NCBI GenBank assembly: GCA_017471405.1
Contig: JAFUTK010000019.1
Location: 18,218 to 82,217, forward strand
Direction of reading: 5' to 3'
Source: Ruminococcus sp.
Lineage (GTDB): Bacteria > Bacillota > Clostridia > Oscillospirales > Ruminococcaceae
Length of the DNA: 64,000 nucleotides
Of this stretch, positions 16,090 through 24,759 are shown in pieces. Under the pieces are notes generated by a model that saw only the letters and a program-made list of their open reading frames with translations, ran no database searches and was not told the DNA's origin. A program made the translations under genes and the position numbers. Positions within the stretch are counted from its first letter, which is position 1. Each line of letters begins with the position of its first letter.

Positions 16090-19000
16090 ATGAGAGAAAC
16101 AAACCTTTTTTGCAGCGGCTGGGAGTTCTCGCTGCAGCCTGTCGGAACGGAGTATTCCGACAGCTTTGAGTGGCAGAAGGTGGATATCCCCCACGACTGG
16201 CTCATCTATGACACCAAGGATCTCTACAAGACCTCCACCGGCTGGTACCGCCGCCGCTTCACTGTCCCCAACGACGGCAGGCGCACATCTGTGCGGTTTG
16301 AGGGAGTGTATATGGACAGCCGCGTTTACGTCAACGGCAAGCCTGCCGGCGAGTGGAAGTACGGCTATACCACCTTCGAGTTGGACATCACCGACCTGCT
16401 TAGTGAAGGCGAGAACGAGCTCACCGTCAGGGTGGACTACCGCTGCCCCAATTCCCGCTGGTATTCCGGCGCCGGAATATACAGGAAGGTATGGCTTAAC
16501 AGATATGAAAATACTCACATTCTGCCGGACGGTGTCTATGTCGTGGCTGAGAATGACGGCAAGGTAACTGTCGTCACCGAGGCCGCACGTCCCCTTGCGG
16601 AGACTGTCGACGGTCTCACCGTCAGAGCCTCTGTATACAGACAGGAGGGCGGCGAGCTGGAGCTCATCACCGAGACGGAAAACGCCGTCACCGCCGCTGA
16701 CCGCTCATCACTGGCAGCGGAGGTCACCCGCGAGGACGAGAAATACTCCGTCAATACACAGACATTATTCGTTCCTGACCCTGCCGTTTGGGATATCGGC
16801 GACCCGCAGCTTTACCTTTGCTGCGTGACCCTGTTCAAAAACGGCGAGCCGGTGGATATGCAGAGCACCACCTTCGGCTTTAGAAAGGTGGAATTCACCA
16901 CCGACCACGGTTTCTTTCTAAACGGCAGACACCTAAAGCTCCACGGCGCCTGCATGCACCACGATCTGGGCGCACTGGGCTCTGCTGTGAACCGCTCCGC
17001 CATACGCCGCCAGCTTTTAAAGCTGCGGGATATGGGCGTCAACGCTATTCGCACCAGCCATAACCCGCCTTCCGTTGAACTGCTGGAGCTGGCGGACGAA
17101 ATGGGCTTCCTTATCCTTGACGAGGCCTTCGATATGTGGGAGCGTCCCAAGACCGATTACGACTACGGCAGGTTCTTCCCAGAGTGGAAGGAGCGGGACG
17201 TTGCCTCCTGGATAAAGCGCGACCGCAATCACCCCTGCATTTTCGGCTGGAGCATCGGCAATGAAATATATGACACCCATGCCGACGAGCGCGGTCAGGA
17301 GGTCACCACCATACTTATGGGACTGGTGAAAAAGCACGACCCCATCGGCAACCGATACATTACCATCGGCTCCAACTATATGGGCAGCGAGAATGCCCGC
17401 AAGTGCGCCGACATTCTGAAAATAGCCGGCTACAACTACGCCGAGCGCCTCTACGACGAGCAGCATGAAGAGCACCCCGACTGGTGCATTTACGGCTCCG
17501 AGACCTCTTCGGTAGTTTCCAGCCGCGGCATTTACCACTTCCCCCTCTCCAAGGAGATACTCTGCGAGGACGACGAGCAGTGCTCCGCTCTGGGCAACAG
17601 CTCCCCTGTCTGGGCTTCAAGAAGCCTGGAAAGGAACATCACCGCCGACCGCGACCGGGAGTTCTGCGCCGGACAGTTCATTTGGACGGGCTTTGACTAC
17701 ATCGGCGAGCCCACCCCCTACGCCACCAAGAACAGCTACTTCGGTCAGATAGATACCGCAGGTTTCCCAAAGGACGGTGCCTTTGTATATCGCACCGTCT
17801 GGACAGACTGGAAAAAGGCCCCCTTTGTACATATCTTCCCCCACTGGGATTTCAGCGAGGGTGAAATGATAGATGTGCGCGTCGCAGGCAACTGCCCCCA
17901 TATCAGGCTGGAATGGGGCGGCGAGGTAATAGCGGAAAGAGACTTTGACCAGTCCTCTTCACCGACACTTACTCTTGATGCAAGGCTTCCCTACAGCAAG
18001 GGCGAGCTGAAAGCATATGCCTATGACGAGAACGGCACCCTGCTGGCAGAGGACTCCGTCCGCAGCTTCGGGGACGCCGTAAGGCTCTCGCTTTCTCCCA
18101 GCACTCTTGAGCTGCCCGCCGGCAGCGAGGAGCTCTGCTTCATAGAGATAGCCGCCGTAGATAAGGACGGCGTGTTCGTCGCCAATGCTGCCGACCGCGT
18201 GAACGTGGAGGTCACCGGTCCTGGCAGACTGCTGGGCCTCGACAACGGCGACTCCACCGACTACGAGCAGTACAAGACTACCTCCCGCAGGCTGTTCTCC
18301 GGCAGACTTCTGGCAATAATTGCCCCCACCACCGAGAGCGGCAACATCACAGTCAGGTTCACCTCCCCGTCTTTAGAGGAGACCAGCCTGACTATAAAGG
18401 CACTCCCCGCAGAGCCGGTGGAGGGAATATCCTTCCTGCTTAACTGCACCGAGCGCAAGTCCGACTGCCCCGATGCCGCCTCGGATATCCCAGTGAGAAG
18501 GATTGACCTCTCCGGCGAGAGAAAGCTCTTCGACCCGGAGCATAAGAAGCTTCGCTTCAAGACCACAGTTCTCCCCGCAAATTCAAGCTATGCAGATGGG
18601 ATAGAATACCGCGTCACCACCGTTGACGGCATCGTTTCACATCTGGCGGAGATAGTGTCCTTTGATAACGAGGGCGTTACCGTCCGCTGCCTTGGGGACG
18701 GCGAGTTCTACCTGCGGGCGCTGTGCAAGAACGGAACCAACAAATACCACACCTATTCGCTGCTGCGCCTGACCGCAGAGGGTCTCGGCAGCGCCACCAT
18801 CGACCCCTACGAGCTTGTCACCGGCGGGCTCTACACTCTGGGCGAGAACGCCTCCAACGGCATCCGCCACGGCGCAGCCTTCGGCGTGGACGGCGGCTGG
18901 TTCGGCTATGAGAACGTGGACTTCGGCCCTGTGGGCAGCGACACCGTCACCCTGCCTATATTTGCAAACTACGCCACCCCCGTCCGCCTGAGTGTGTGGG

Positions 19001-19542
19001 ACGGCACCCCCGAGGACGGCAAATGCCTCGGCGAATTTGAATACAGCCTCCCCACTAAATGGATGGTATATCAGCCGGCGACCTACAAGCTCTCCGAAAC
19101 GCTGAGGGGAGTGCATACCATCTCCTTCAAGTCCGACTGGCGCTTTGACGTTGAGGGCTTCCGCTTCGAGAAGCAGCAAAAGGAGACCGCCGAGCTGCTG
19201 GCGATCAACGCCGAGAGCATTTACGGCGACAGCTTCACCCGCGGCGAGGACGCCGTCACCGGCATCGGCAACAACGTTATCCTTGAATTCGGTGAGTTTG
19301 ACTTCACCGAGCATAAGCCCGCAAGGATAGTCATTACCGGACGCTCCAAGCTGGACTTAAACAGCATACACCTCTCCTTCTCCGGCGAGGAGGAGACAAG
19401 GGAGCTGGTGGAATTTGCCGGCTGCGAGGACTACACCGCCCGCAGCTTTGACCTGACCGCCATCAGCGGCAAAGGCAGGCTCTCCTTCATATTCCTCCCC
19501 GGCTCCGACTTCGACCTTAAGTCCTTCAGATTTGAGCTGTGA
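16090..19542 (+). CDS. GH2 beta-galactosidase-like glycoside hydrolase
   Basis: 1150 residues from the ATG at 16090 (AAAGGAG eight bases before); an in-frame ATG at 16021 adds 23 residues without a ribosome site. Order: sugar-binding jelly roll (about 1-150), immunoglobulin-like domain, TIM barrel with acid/base Glu392 in WSIGNE and predicted nucleophile Glu471 in YGSE, a DUF4982-type domain (FVHIFPHWDFSEGE), and an additional C-terminal tail of about 400 residues with beta-rich and possible carbohydrate-binding modules. There is no signal peptide, so it should act in the cytoplasm on imported oligosaccharides. Exact linkage (galactoside, glucuronide, mannoside) cannot be read; beta-galactosidase is the nearest type. 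Confidence 0.9.
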   Translation: MRETNLFCSGWEFSLQPVGTEYSDSFEWQKVDIPHDWLIYDTKDLYKTSTGWYRRRFTVPNDGRRTSVRFEGVYMDSRVYVNGKPAGEWKYGYTTFELDITDLLSEGENELTVRVDYRCPNSRWYSGAGIYRKVWLNRYENTHILPDGVYVVAENDGKVTVVTEAARPLAETVDGLTVRASVYRQEGGELELITETENAVTAADRSSLAAEVTREDEKYSVNTQTLFVPDPAVWDIGDPQLYLCCVTLFKNGEPVDMQSTTFGFRKVEFTTDHGFFLNGRHLKLHGACMHHDLGALGSAVNRSAIRRQLLKLRDMGVNAIRTSHNPPSVELLELADEMGFLILDEAFDMWERPKTDYDYGRFFPEWKERDVASWIKRDRNHPCIFGWSIGNEIYDTHADERGQEVTTILMGLVKKHDPIGNRYITIGSNYMGSENARKCADILKIAGYNYAERLYDEQHEEHPDWCIYGSETSSVVSSRGIYHFPLSKEILCEDDEQCSALGNSSPVWASRSLERNITADRDREFCAGQFIWTGFDYIGEPTPYATKNSYFGQIDTAGFPKDGAFVYRTVWTDWKKAPFVHIFPHWDFSEGEMIDVRVAGNCPHIRLEWGGEVIAERDFDQSSSPTLTLDARLPYSKGELKAYAYDENGTLLAEDSVRSFGDAVRLSLSPSTLELPAGSEELCFIEIAAVDKDGVFVANAADRVNVEVTGPGRLLGLDNGDSTDYEQYKTTSRRLFSGRLLAIIAPTTESGNITVRFTSPSLEETSLTIKALPAEPVEGISFLLNCTERKSDCPDAASDIPVRRIDLSGERKLFDPEHKKLRFKTTVLPANSSYADGIEYRVTTVDGIVSHLAEIVSFDNEGVTVRCLGDGEFYLRALCKNGTNKYHTYSLLRLTAEGLGSATIDPYELVTGGLYTLGENASNGIRHGAAFGVDGGWFGYENVDFGPVGSDTVTLPIFANYATPVRLSVWDGTPEDGKCLGEFEYSLPTKWMVYQPATYKLSETLRGVHTISFKSDWRFDVEGFRFEKQQKETAELLAINAESIYGDSFTRGEDAVTGIGNNVILEFGEFDFTEHKPARIVITGRSKLDLNSIHLSFSGEEETRELVEFAGCEDYTARSFDLTAISGKGRLSFIFLPGSDFDLKSFRFEL

Positions 19543-19617
19543 TACTCAAAAATCAGTAGGCTGTGTGTGACAGTCATTCCGCCGTAAAAGCGTGCTCCCC
19601 CCACCGGGGGAGCAAAA

Positions 19618-19661
19618 ATAAAGGAATATCCCGCCCCTCTCGGAGCGGGATATTCCTTTTA
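19618..19661. terminator. Bidirectional terminator between GH2 and xylB
   Basis: AAAGGAATATCCCGC and GCGGGATATTCCTTT form a 15-pair stem with flanking A and T runs. A second hairpin, GCTCCCC..GGGGAGC (about 19593-19613), just upstream would also stop GH2 transcription. Confidence 0.9.
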
Positions 19662-19678
19662 TCATATCTATCCGTTTA

Positions 19679-21202
19679 TCAGAGTGCGGAGAGCTTTGCG
19701 AACTTCTCCTTGAGTGCGGGGTATATCTCCCTGTATAGCTGATAATACTTCTCATACTCGGGAACTCTCTCCGCGTCAGGCTGCTGGGTCTTATCTACCT
19801 TGCAGACTGCCTTGCAGGCCTCGGGAACGCTGGAGTAAACCCCCGCTCCGGTGAGAGCCAGCAGAGCCACGCCCAGTGCCGGGCCCTCCTTGGAGGAGGC
19901 GGTCTTTACGGGGCAGTTGTAGAGGTCAGCCAGCATCGAGCGCCACAGCGGTGAGCTTCCGCCGCCGCCGCAAGCCATCATATCGGAAACATTGATGTTC
20001 ATATCGCGGAACACCTCAACGCAATCGCGCAGCGAGTAGGAAACGCCCTCCATAACGGCGCGGAGCATCTCCTTCTTGGTGTGCATAGCCGAGAGGCCGA
20101 AGAACACGCCTCTGGCGTTGGGGTCAAGGTGGGGAGTTCTCTCGCCCATCAGGTAAGGCAGATAGAGCAGCCTGTTGGCGCCGACGGGAACGGTTTCCGC
20201 CTGCTTATCCATCAGGTAATACTCATCAACGCCCATATACTTGGCGGTCTCCTTCTCGGAGCCGCAGAAGTTGTCTCTGAACCATTTGAGGGAAAGTCCT
20301 GCGCCCTGAGTAACGCCCATAACGTGCCAGCTGTTAGGTACAGCAGCGCAGCAGGTGTGAACCCTGCCCTTGGGGTCGATGGATATATTGGAGGTGTGAG
20401 CGAACACAACGCCGGAGGTGCCGATGGTGGTGAATGCCTTGCCGTCCTCGCAGACGCCTGTGCCGATAGCAGCAGCGGCATTGTCTCCTGCGCCGCCCAC
20501 AACGATAGTGCCCTCGTTTAGGCCCAGCTCCTCAGCCATACACTTTGTCAGAGTGCCTGTTACCTCACAGCTCTCATAAACCTTACCGAACCAGCTCTTG
20601 TCAAGGCCGAAGGCGGAGATGAGCTCGTCCGACCACTTACGGTTTGGAACGTCCAGCAGCTGCATACCGGAGGCATCGGAGACCTCGGTGGCGTACTCAT
20701 GGGTCAGCACAAAGCGCAGGAAGTCCTTGGGCAGCAGGATATGAGCTATCTTGCTGAAATTCTCCGGCTCGTTGTTCTTCACCCAGAGAATCTTAGCCGC
20801 AGTCCAGCCGGTGAGGGCGGGGTTGGCGGTGATTTCTATGAGCTTCTTCTCGCCTACGTTAGCGTTCATCCACTCAACTTCCTTAGCAGTTCTCTGGTCG
20901 CACCAGATGATAGAGGGACGGATAACGTTGTTGTCCTTATCCAGCAGGACAAGCCCGTGCATCTGGCCGGAAATACCGATGCCCTTTACGTCGTTCTTGT
21001 TCACTCCGCTCTGCGCCATTACAGCCTTGATGGTGCCGATCATAGCGTTAGCCCAATCTCCCGGCATCTGCTCCGCATAGCCGTTCTTCGGCTGATACAT
21101 AGGATACTCGATAGTCTTGGAGGCGATGACTGTGCCGGCCTCGTCGAACAGGACGGTCTTGGTGCCGCTGGTGCCGCAGTCTACTCCGATTACATATGCC
21201 AT
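19679..21202 (-). CDS. xylB: Xylulokinase
   Basis: 507 residues, FGGY kinase family. The ATP-binding DCGTSGTKT (9-17), GISGQMHGLV, SIIWCDQRT and the C-terminal GGGGSSPLWRSMLAD are characteristic of XylB rather than glycerol kinase or rhamnulokinase. It phosphorylates D-xylulose to xylulose-5-phosphate for the pentose phosphate route, consistent with growth on xylan or xyloglucan. It is monocistronic here, with its own strong promoter; xylA is not in the window. Confidence 0.95.
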   Translation of the reverse strand: MAYVIGVDCGTSGTKTVLFDEAGTVIASKTIEYPMYQPKNGYAEQMPGDWANAMIGTIKAVMAQSGVNKNDVKGIGISGQMHGLVLLDKDNNVIRPSIIWCDQRTAKEVEWMNANVGEKKLIEITANPALTGWTAAKILWVKNNEPENFSKIAHILLPKDFLRFVLTHEYATEVSDASGMQLLDVPNRKWSDELISAFGLDKSWFGKVYESCEVTGTLTKCMAEELGLNEGTIVVGGAGDNAAAAIGTGVCEDGKAFTTIGTSGVVFAHTSNISIDPKGRVHTCCAAVPNSWHVMGVTQGAGLSLKWFRDNFCGSEKETAKYMGVDEYYLMDKQAETVPVGANRLLYLPYLMGERTPHLDPNARGVFFGLSAMHTKKEMLRAVMEGVSYSLRDCVEVFRDMNINVSDMMACGGGGSSPLWRSMLADLYNCPVKTASSKEGPALGVALLALTGAGVYSSVPEACKAVCKVDKTQQPDAERVPEYEKYYQLYREIYPALKEKFAKLSAL

Positions 21203-21246
21203 AGTACATAACTCCTTTATGATAGATTTGATTTGATATCACTATA

Positions 21247-21275
21247 ATTATACATTATTTCCGCCCCGCCGTCAA
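21247..21275 (-). promoter_or_regulatory. Promoter of xylB
   Basis: Minus strand TTGACG (21275-21270), 17 bases, TATAAT (21252-21247). No xylose-repressor palindrome was recognised around it. Confidence 0.8.
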
Positions 21276-21355
21276 TACTGCGCACTGGTCATTTTTTGCG
21301 CTTTTGTTTTCTGAAAGAATATCGTTCCCCGGTCTGAATAATCATTCTTTACATC

Positions 21356-21384
21356 TTGAATTATTAACAATTATATGTTATAAT
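21356..21384 (+). promoter_or_regulatory. Promoter of the MetRS-like gene
   Basis: TTGAAT (21356-21361), 17 bases, TATAAT (21379-21384). The leader is about 30 bases, too short for a T-box. Confidence 0.8.
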
Positions 21385-21420
21385 AAAATTTACCTTATCC
21401 CTGAAAGGAAGTAAAAGACA

Positions 21421-23427
21421 ATGGGAAAGAACAACGACAACAGACCCTTTGAGATACCCCGCCCCGAATTTCCGAAGAGAGCCGTCATCACTGGCGGTAT
21501 GCCCTACGGAAACAAGGAGCTCCATTTCGGACACGTGGGCGGTATGCTGGTGTTTGCGGACACCTATGCCCGCTTCCTGCGTGACCGCATCGGCAAGGAC
21601 AACGTTATATTCGTCACCGGCACCGACTGCTACGGCTCCCCTATCGCGGAGGGCTGGAGAAAAAAGGTGGAGGCAGGCGAGTTCGAGGGCAGCCTCGAGG
21701 ACTTCGTACGCTCCAATCACAACAAGCAGAAGGCCACCCTTGACCGCTACGGCATCGCTCCCAACCTCTACGGCGCCTCGGGACTTGACCGCTCCAAGGA
21801 GATTCACGCTGAGGTGACAGATCTCTTCCTGCGCTCCCTCTATGAAAAGGGACAGCTGGAGAAAATATCTACCATGCAGTTCTATGACGAAAAGGCGCAG
21901 ATGTTCCTAAACGGCAGACAGGTCATCGGCAAATGCCCGGTGGAGGGCTGCCAGTCGGAAAAGGGCTACGCCGACGAGTGCGATCTGGGGCATCAGTATA
22001 TGCCGGAGGACCTCATCGACCCGGTGAGCACACTTTCCGGTGAGAAGCCCACAATGCGCCCCGTCACCAACTGGTACTTCAAGCTCACCGACTACGACAA
22101 GCTCCTTCAGGACTGGGTAGCGGATATGCAGAAGAGAAAGGATATCCGCCCGGTAGTTTGGAAGACTATATCCGAATTCCTAAAGCCCCCGGTCATCTAC
22201 GTCAAGCGGGAGTTCGAGGAAAAATACAAGGAGCTGGCGGCTTCCCTGCCCGCTCACGAATATATCGAGGAGCCTAAAAAGCCCTCCTTCACCATCGGCT
22301 TTGAGCGCCTTGCAGACTGCGAGGAGGCCAGCCGCATTCTCGCCAAGAACGGCATCCGCTTCCGTACAGGAAAGAAGCTGGTGCCCTTCCGTCTCACCGG
22401 AAATATTGAGTGGGGCGTGCCCGCTCCCGACTTCGAGGGCAGCGGAGAAAAGCTCACCGTATGGGTGTGGCCGGAATCCCTCTGGGCGCCTATCTCCTTT
22501 ACCGAGACCTACCTTGAAAAGACAGGTCACGACAGGAGCGAGTGGCGCGACTACTGGTGCAGCAAGGACGCCACAGTTTACCAGTTCATCGGGCAGGATA
22601 ACATCTACTTCTACGGCGTTGCCGAGCCGGCTATGTGGATAGCCCAGCAGCACAGTGAGGAAAAGTCCGCCCAGCCCGCCGAGGGCGACCTGACTATGCC
22701 GGTGATAGTCGCAAACCACCATATCCTCTTCCTGGACAAGAAGGCATCGAGCTCCGGAGCAATAAAGCCCCCTATGGCGGACGAGCTCTTGAACTACTAC
22801 ACCCCCGAGCAGCTGAGGATGCACTGGCTGGGGCTGGGTCTCGGTCAGCGCTCTGTCAGCTTTATGCCCAAGCCCTTCAACCCCGACGCCAAGCCGGAGG
22901 ATGCCGACCCCGTTGTAAAGGAAGGCTTCCTGCTTTCAAATGTTTACAACCGCATTATCAGAACTGCCTTCTACACCGCGCAGAAGGAGCTGGACGGTCT
23001 GCTGCCGGCAGTGAGCCCGGAGGAGAATATCCTTGCAGACGCCAAAAAGGCTGTGCTGGACTACGAGCGGCATATGTCGAAGTTCAACTTCCACCAGTGC
23101 ACCTATGTGCTGGACAGCTATATCCGCAACGGCTCAAAGTATATGGCAAAGGTGCTGGACGGCAAGGAAAAGCCCCGGGAGGAATACGAGCAAGCGCTGG
23201 CAAACGTGTTCCACATCATACGCACTGCGGCGATACTGCTGCACCCCATGGCTCCCTTCGGCACGGAAAAGCTGCGGGATTATTTGCAGTTAGACGAGCG
23301 GATATGGTCGTGGGAGACGGTATTCGAGCCGCTGTCCTTCTTTGCGGAGGAAGGCCACAAGCTGAAATTCCTCGCCCCGCGTGAGGATTTCTTCACCCGT
23401 CACGAGAGCCAGTTTGCGCAGGAGTGA
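21421..23427 (+). CDS. Methionyl-tRNA synthetase-like class I aminoacyl-tRNA ligase, divergent motifs
   Basis: 668 residues. Overall layout is MetRS: PYGNKELHFGHVGG (HIGH-type motif at 35-38), a zinc-knuckle region (Cys172, Cys177, Cys187, probably His191) and an alpha-helical anticodon-binding domain (about 500-630). Departures: the KMSKS loop reads KKASSS (440-445); the usual FIGKDI-x2-FH reads FIGQDNIYFY; an insert of about 60 residues (258-325) precedes NIEWGVPAP; and the Pro-Trp that reads the anticodon in E. coli MetRS (Trp461) appears as Lys-Tyr (573-574) by hand alignment. It may be a paralog with altered tRNA or non-translational use, or a lineage-specific MetRS. It has a simple strong promoter and is monocistronic. 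Confidence 0.8.
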   Translation: MGKNNDNRPFEIPRPEFPKRAVITGGMPYGNKELHFGHVGGMLVFADTYARFLRDRIGKDNVIFVTGTDCYGSPIAEGWRKKVEAGEFEGSLEDFVRSNHNKQKATLDRYGIAPNLYGASGLDRSKEIHAEVTDLFLRSLYEKGQLEKISTMQFYDEKAQMFLNGRQVIGKCPVEGCQSEKGYADECDLGHQYMPEDLIDPVSTLSGEKPTMRPVTNWYFKLTDYDKLLQDWVADMQKRKDIRPVVWKTISEFLKPPVIYVKREFEEKYKELAASLPAHEYIEEPKKPSFTIGFERLADCEEASRILAKNGIRFRTGKKLVPFRLTGNIEWGVPAPDFEGSGEKLTVWVWPESLWAPISFTETYLEKTGHDRSEWRDYWCSKDATVYQFIGQDNIYFYGVAEPAMWIAQQHSEEKSAQPAEGDLTMPVIVANHHILFLDKKASSSGAIKPPMADELLNYYTPEQLRMHWLGLGLGQRSVSFMPKPFNPDAKPEDADPVVKEGFLLSNVYNRIIRTAFYTAQKELDGLLPAVSPEENILADAKKAVLDYERHMSKFNFHQCTYVLDSYIRNGSKYMAKVLDGKEKPREEYEQALANVFHIIRTAAILLHPMAPFGTEKLRDYLQLDERIWSWETVFEPLSFFAEEGHKLKFLAPREDFFTRHESQFAQE

Positions 23428-23445
23428 GCATTCAGATAATAATAT

Positions 23446-23472
23446 GAGCCGCATATCATTGCGGCTCTTTTT
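23446..23472 (+). terminator. Terminator of the MetRS-like gene
   Basis: GAGCCGC..GCGGCTC with a short loop, followed by TTTTTATG. Confidence 0.85.
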
Positions 23473-23575
23473 ATGTCCGGGCCTTGATATCGGCTTATGA
23501 AAGCTGTACCTTTATGTCAGCACTCCGACCCTCTAAATTTCCGACTTTGACCCCCACAAATCCGTAGATACGGGG

Positions 23576-23623
23576 TTTGTTCATTTTTTGTTCATTGACT
23601 TTGTTCAAGGCTTGTGCTAAATT
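23576..23623 (+). promoter_or_regulatory. Promoter with three direct repeats upstream of the AraC-type gene
   Basis: TTGACT (23595-23600), 17 bases, TAAATT (23618-23623). The octamer TTTGTTCA occurs three times, at 23576, 23587 and 23600, 11 and 13 bases apart, before and across the -35 box, as expected for an operator bound on one face of the helix. Upstream 23473-23575 shows nothing recognisable. Confidence 0.65.
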
Positions 23624-23628
23624 AAAAT

Positions 23629-23680
23629 CAGGCAATGGGGCTGTTTTACCGCTTGGCGGTAGGGCAGCCCTTTTTATTTT
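23629..23680 (+). promoter_or_regulatory. Leader terminator with possible ANTAR-type antiterminator hairpin
   Basis: A perfect 15-pair stem (23638-23652 with 23656-23670, three G-U pairs, loop TTG) is followed by TTTTTATTTT, a strong intrinsic terminator just before the ribosome site of the next gene. Overlapping its 5' strand, CAGGC (23629-23633) can pair with GCTG (23640-23643) around the hexaloop AATGGG, which has A at position 1 and G at position 4 as in ANTAR target loops. The two folds exclude each other. Weak point: the predicted transcription start lies at about 23630, which would trim the small hairpin. Confidence 0.55.
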
Positions 23681-23699
23681 CGGAAGGGAGGGCTGACCA

Positions 23700-24458
23700 A
23701 TGATGTACCGCGTTACCGTTGTGGATAATTCAAATTACGACATCAGGCATTACAGCAGTATGACAGTGCTGGCGGAATGTGGCTTCGAGATAACGGCCCA
23801 CACCTCTGACCCTGCAAGAGCCGTCACTTCAGCGGCCGCGGGTGAATGCGATATGATACTCTGCATCAACCGTCCCAGCGCAGTCATCGCCACCGACCTT
23901 TTAAAGCTGCGCCGGCGCTCCGCCGCTGACATTCCGGTGGTAGTCATCAGCAAGGTAAACGCCTCCAGCGATATGAGGGAATGTTTCCTGCTGGGAGTAG
24001 TGGACTACCTTAACGAGCCTTTTTTTGAGGAGGATATGCGGGCGGCACTGCTAAGAGCATCAAAGGCCATCGGCAAGCGAATAGTCAGTGCCGAGTACGG
24101 CAAGGTGATGAAGCAGGCTCTCTCCTCTCTGCCTATCACAAAGGACAGCGAAACCTTCACCGAAAAGCTGCGGGAGCTGTTAATAAAAACTCAGGGCACC
24201 GCCCTCACCGTAGAGGCAGCCGCCGACCACTTCGGCTTCAACCCCGATTACTTCGCCAGATACTTTAAGAGCCGCTCGGGTCAGCATTTCAGCGAGTTCT
24301 ACAAAAAGCTGACGATGGAGTACGCCAAGCTGCTCCTATCCTCCGGACACTACAAGGTGGGAGAGGTCAGCGAGCTGCTGGGCTTTGCGTCCCCCGATTA
24401 TTTCTCGAGGGTTTTCAGAAAGGTGACTGGCTCGCTGCCGTCACAGTATAAAAAATGA
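23700..24458 (+). CDS. Pseudo-receiver / AraC-family transcriptional regulator
   Basis: 252 residues. Residues 1-125 have a response-regulator-like alternation (VTVVDNSNYD, CDMILCIN, IPVVVISK, GVVDYLNEPF), but the phosphoacceptor Asp position after DMILC is not Asp, so phosphorylation is unlikely. The C-terminal 100 residues are an AraC/XylS double helix-turn-helix (AADHFGFNPDYFARYFKS, then VSELLGFASPDYFSRVFRK). Start at the first of two adjacent ATG codons behind GGGAGGG. It is preceded by a leader terminator and faces the ANTAR gene tail to tail, two bases apart. Target genes unknown; the glutamate dehydrogenase just downstream is a candidate. Confidence 0.85.
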   Translation: MMYRVTVVDNSNYDIRHYSSMTVLAECGFEITAHTSDPARAVTSAAAGECDMILCINRPSAVIATDLLKLRRRSAADIPVVVISKVNASSDMRECFLLGVVDYLNEPFFEEDMRAALLRASKAIGKRIVSAEYGKVMKQALSSLPITKDSETFTEKLRELLIKTQGTALTVEAAADHFGFNPDYFARYFKSRSGQHFSEFYKKLTMEYAKLLLSSGHYKVGEVSELLGFASPDYFSRVFRKVTGSLPSQYKK

Positions 24459-24460
24459 GC

Positions 24461-24652
24461 TCATTCGAGCTCATTGATAACAGCGGCGGCAATAACGCTT
24501 TTGGTCACACATTTGTCCATTGCCTGCTTCTGTAAAAATTTATGTGCCTGCTGCTCGGACATTCCCCGCTTGACGATAAGAAGCTCCTTTGCGTATTCCG
24601 CAAGCTCTCCGTCGGCAGAGCCCTTGTTTTCAGTCTTTGGTTTATCATTCAT
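24461..24652 (-). CDS. Free-standing ANTAR-domain RNA-binding protein (63 residues)
   Basis: After a charged 14-residue start the protein is essentially one ANTAR domain: YAKELLIVKRGMSEQQAHKF then LQKQAMDK, matching the family's three-helix pattern (AKxxLM..G.sE..A...L...AMd). ANTAR domains bind paired small RNA hairpins with hexaloops and prevent terminator formation; they are usually fused to receiver or sensor domains. Here no sensor is attached. A consensus promoter stands upstream (24678-24706), so the short frame is very likely real. It converges on the pseudo-receiver/AraC gene, whose leader carries a possible target. How its activity is controlled is unknown. Confidence 0.85.
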   Translation of the reverse strand: MNDKPKTENKGSADGELAEYAKELLIVKRGMSEQQAHKFLQKQAMDKCVTKSVIAAAVINELE

Positions 24653-24677
24653 TCAGATCACTCTCTCCCGGATATCA

Positions 24678-24706
24678 AGTATAAAATCGCGCTCACAGAT
24701 AGTCAA
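24678..24706 (-). promoter_or_regulatory. Promoter of the ANTAR gene
   Basis: Minus strand TTGACT (24706-24701), 17 bases, TATACT (24683-24678), about 25 bases before the ATG. Confidence 0.8.
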
Positions 24707-24759
24707 TCTAGGAGAAAGAGAATGTCTGATTTTTACCGATAAAAGTAGGAAATATACCG

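Noticed and set aside
21285-21420. T-box or other riboswitch ahead of the MetRS-like gene
   Set aside because: The promoter at 21356-21384 leaves a leader of only about 30 bases.
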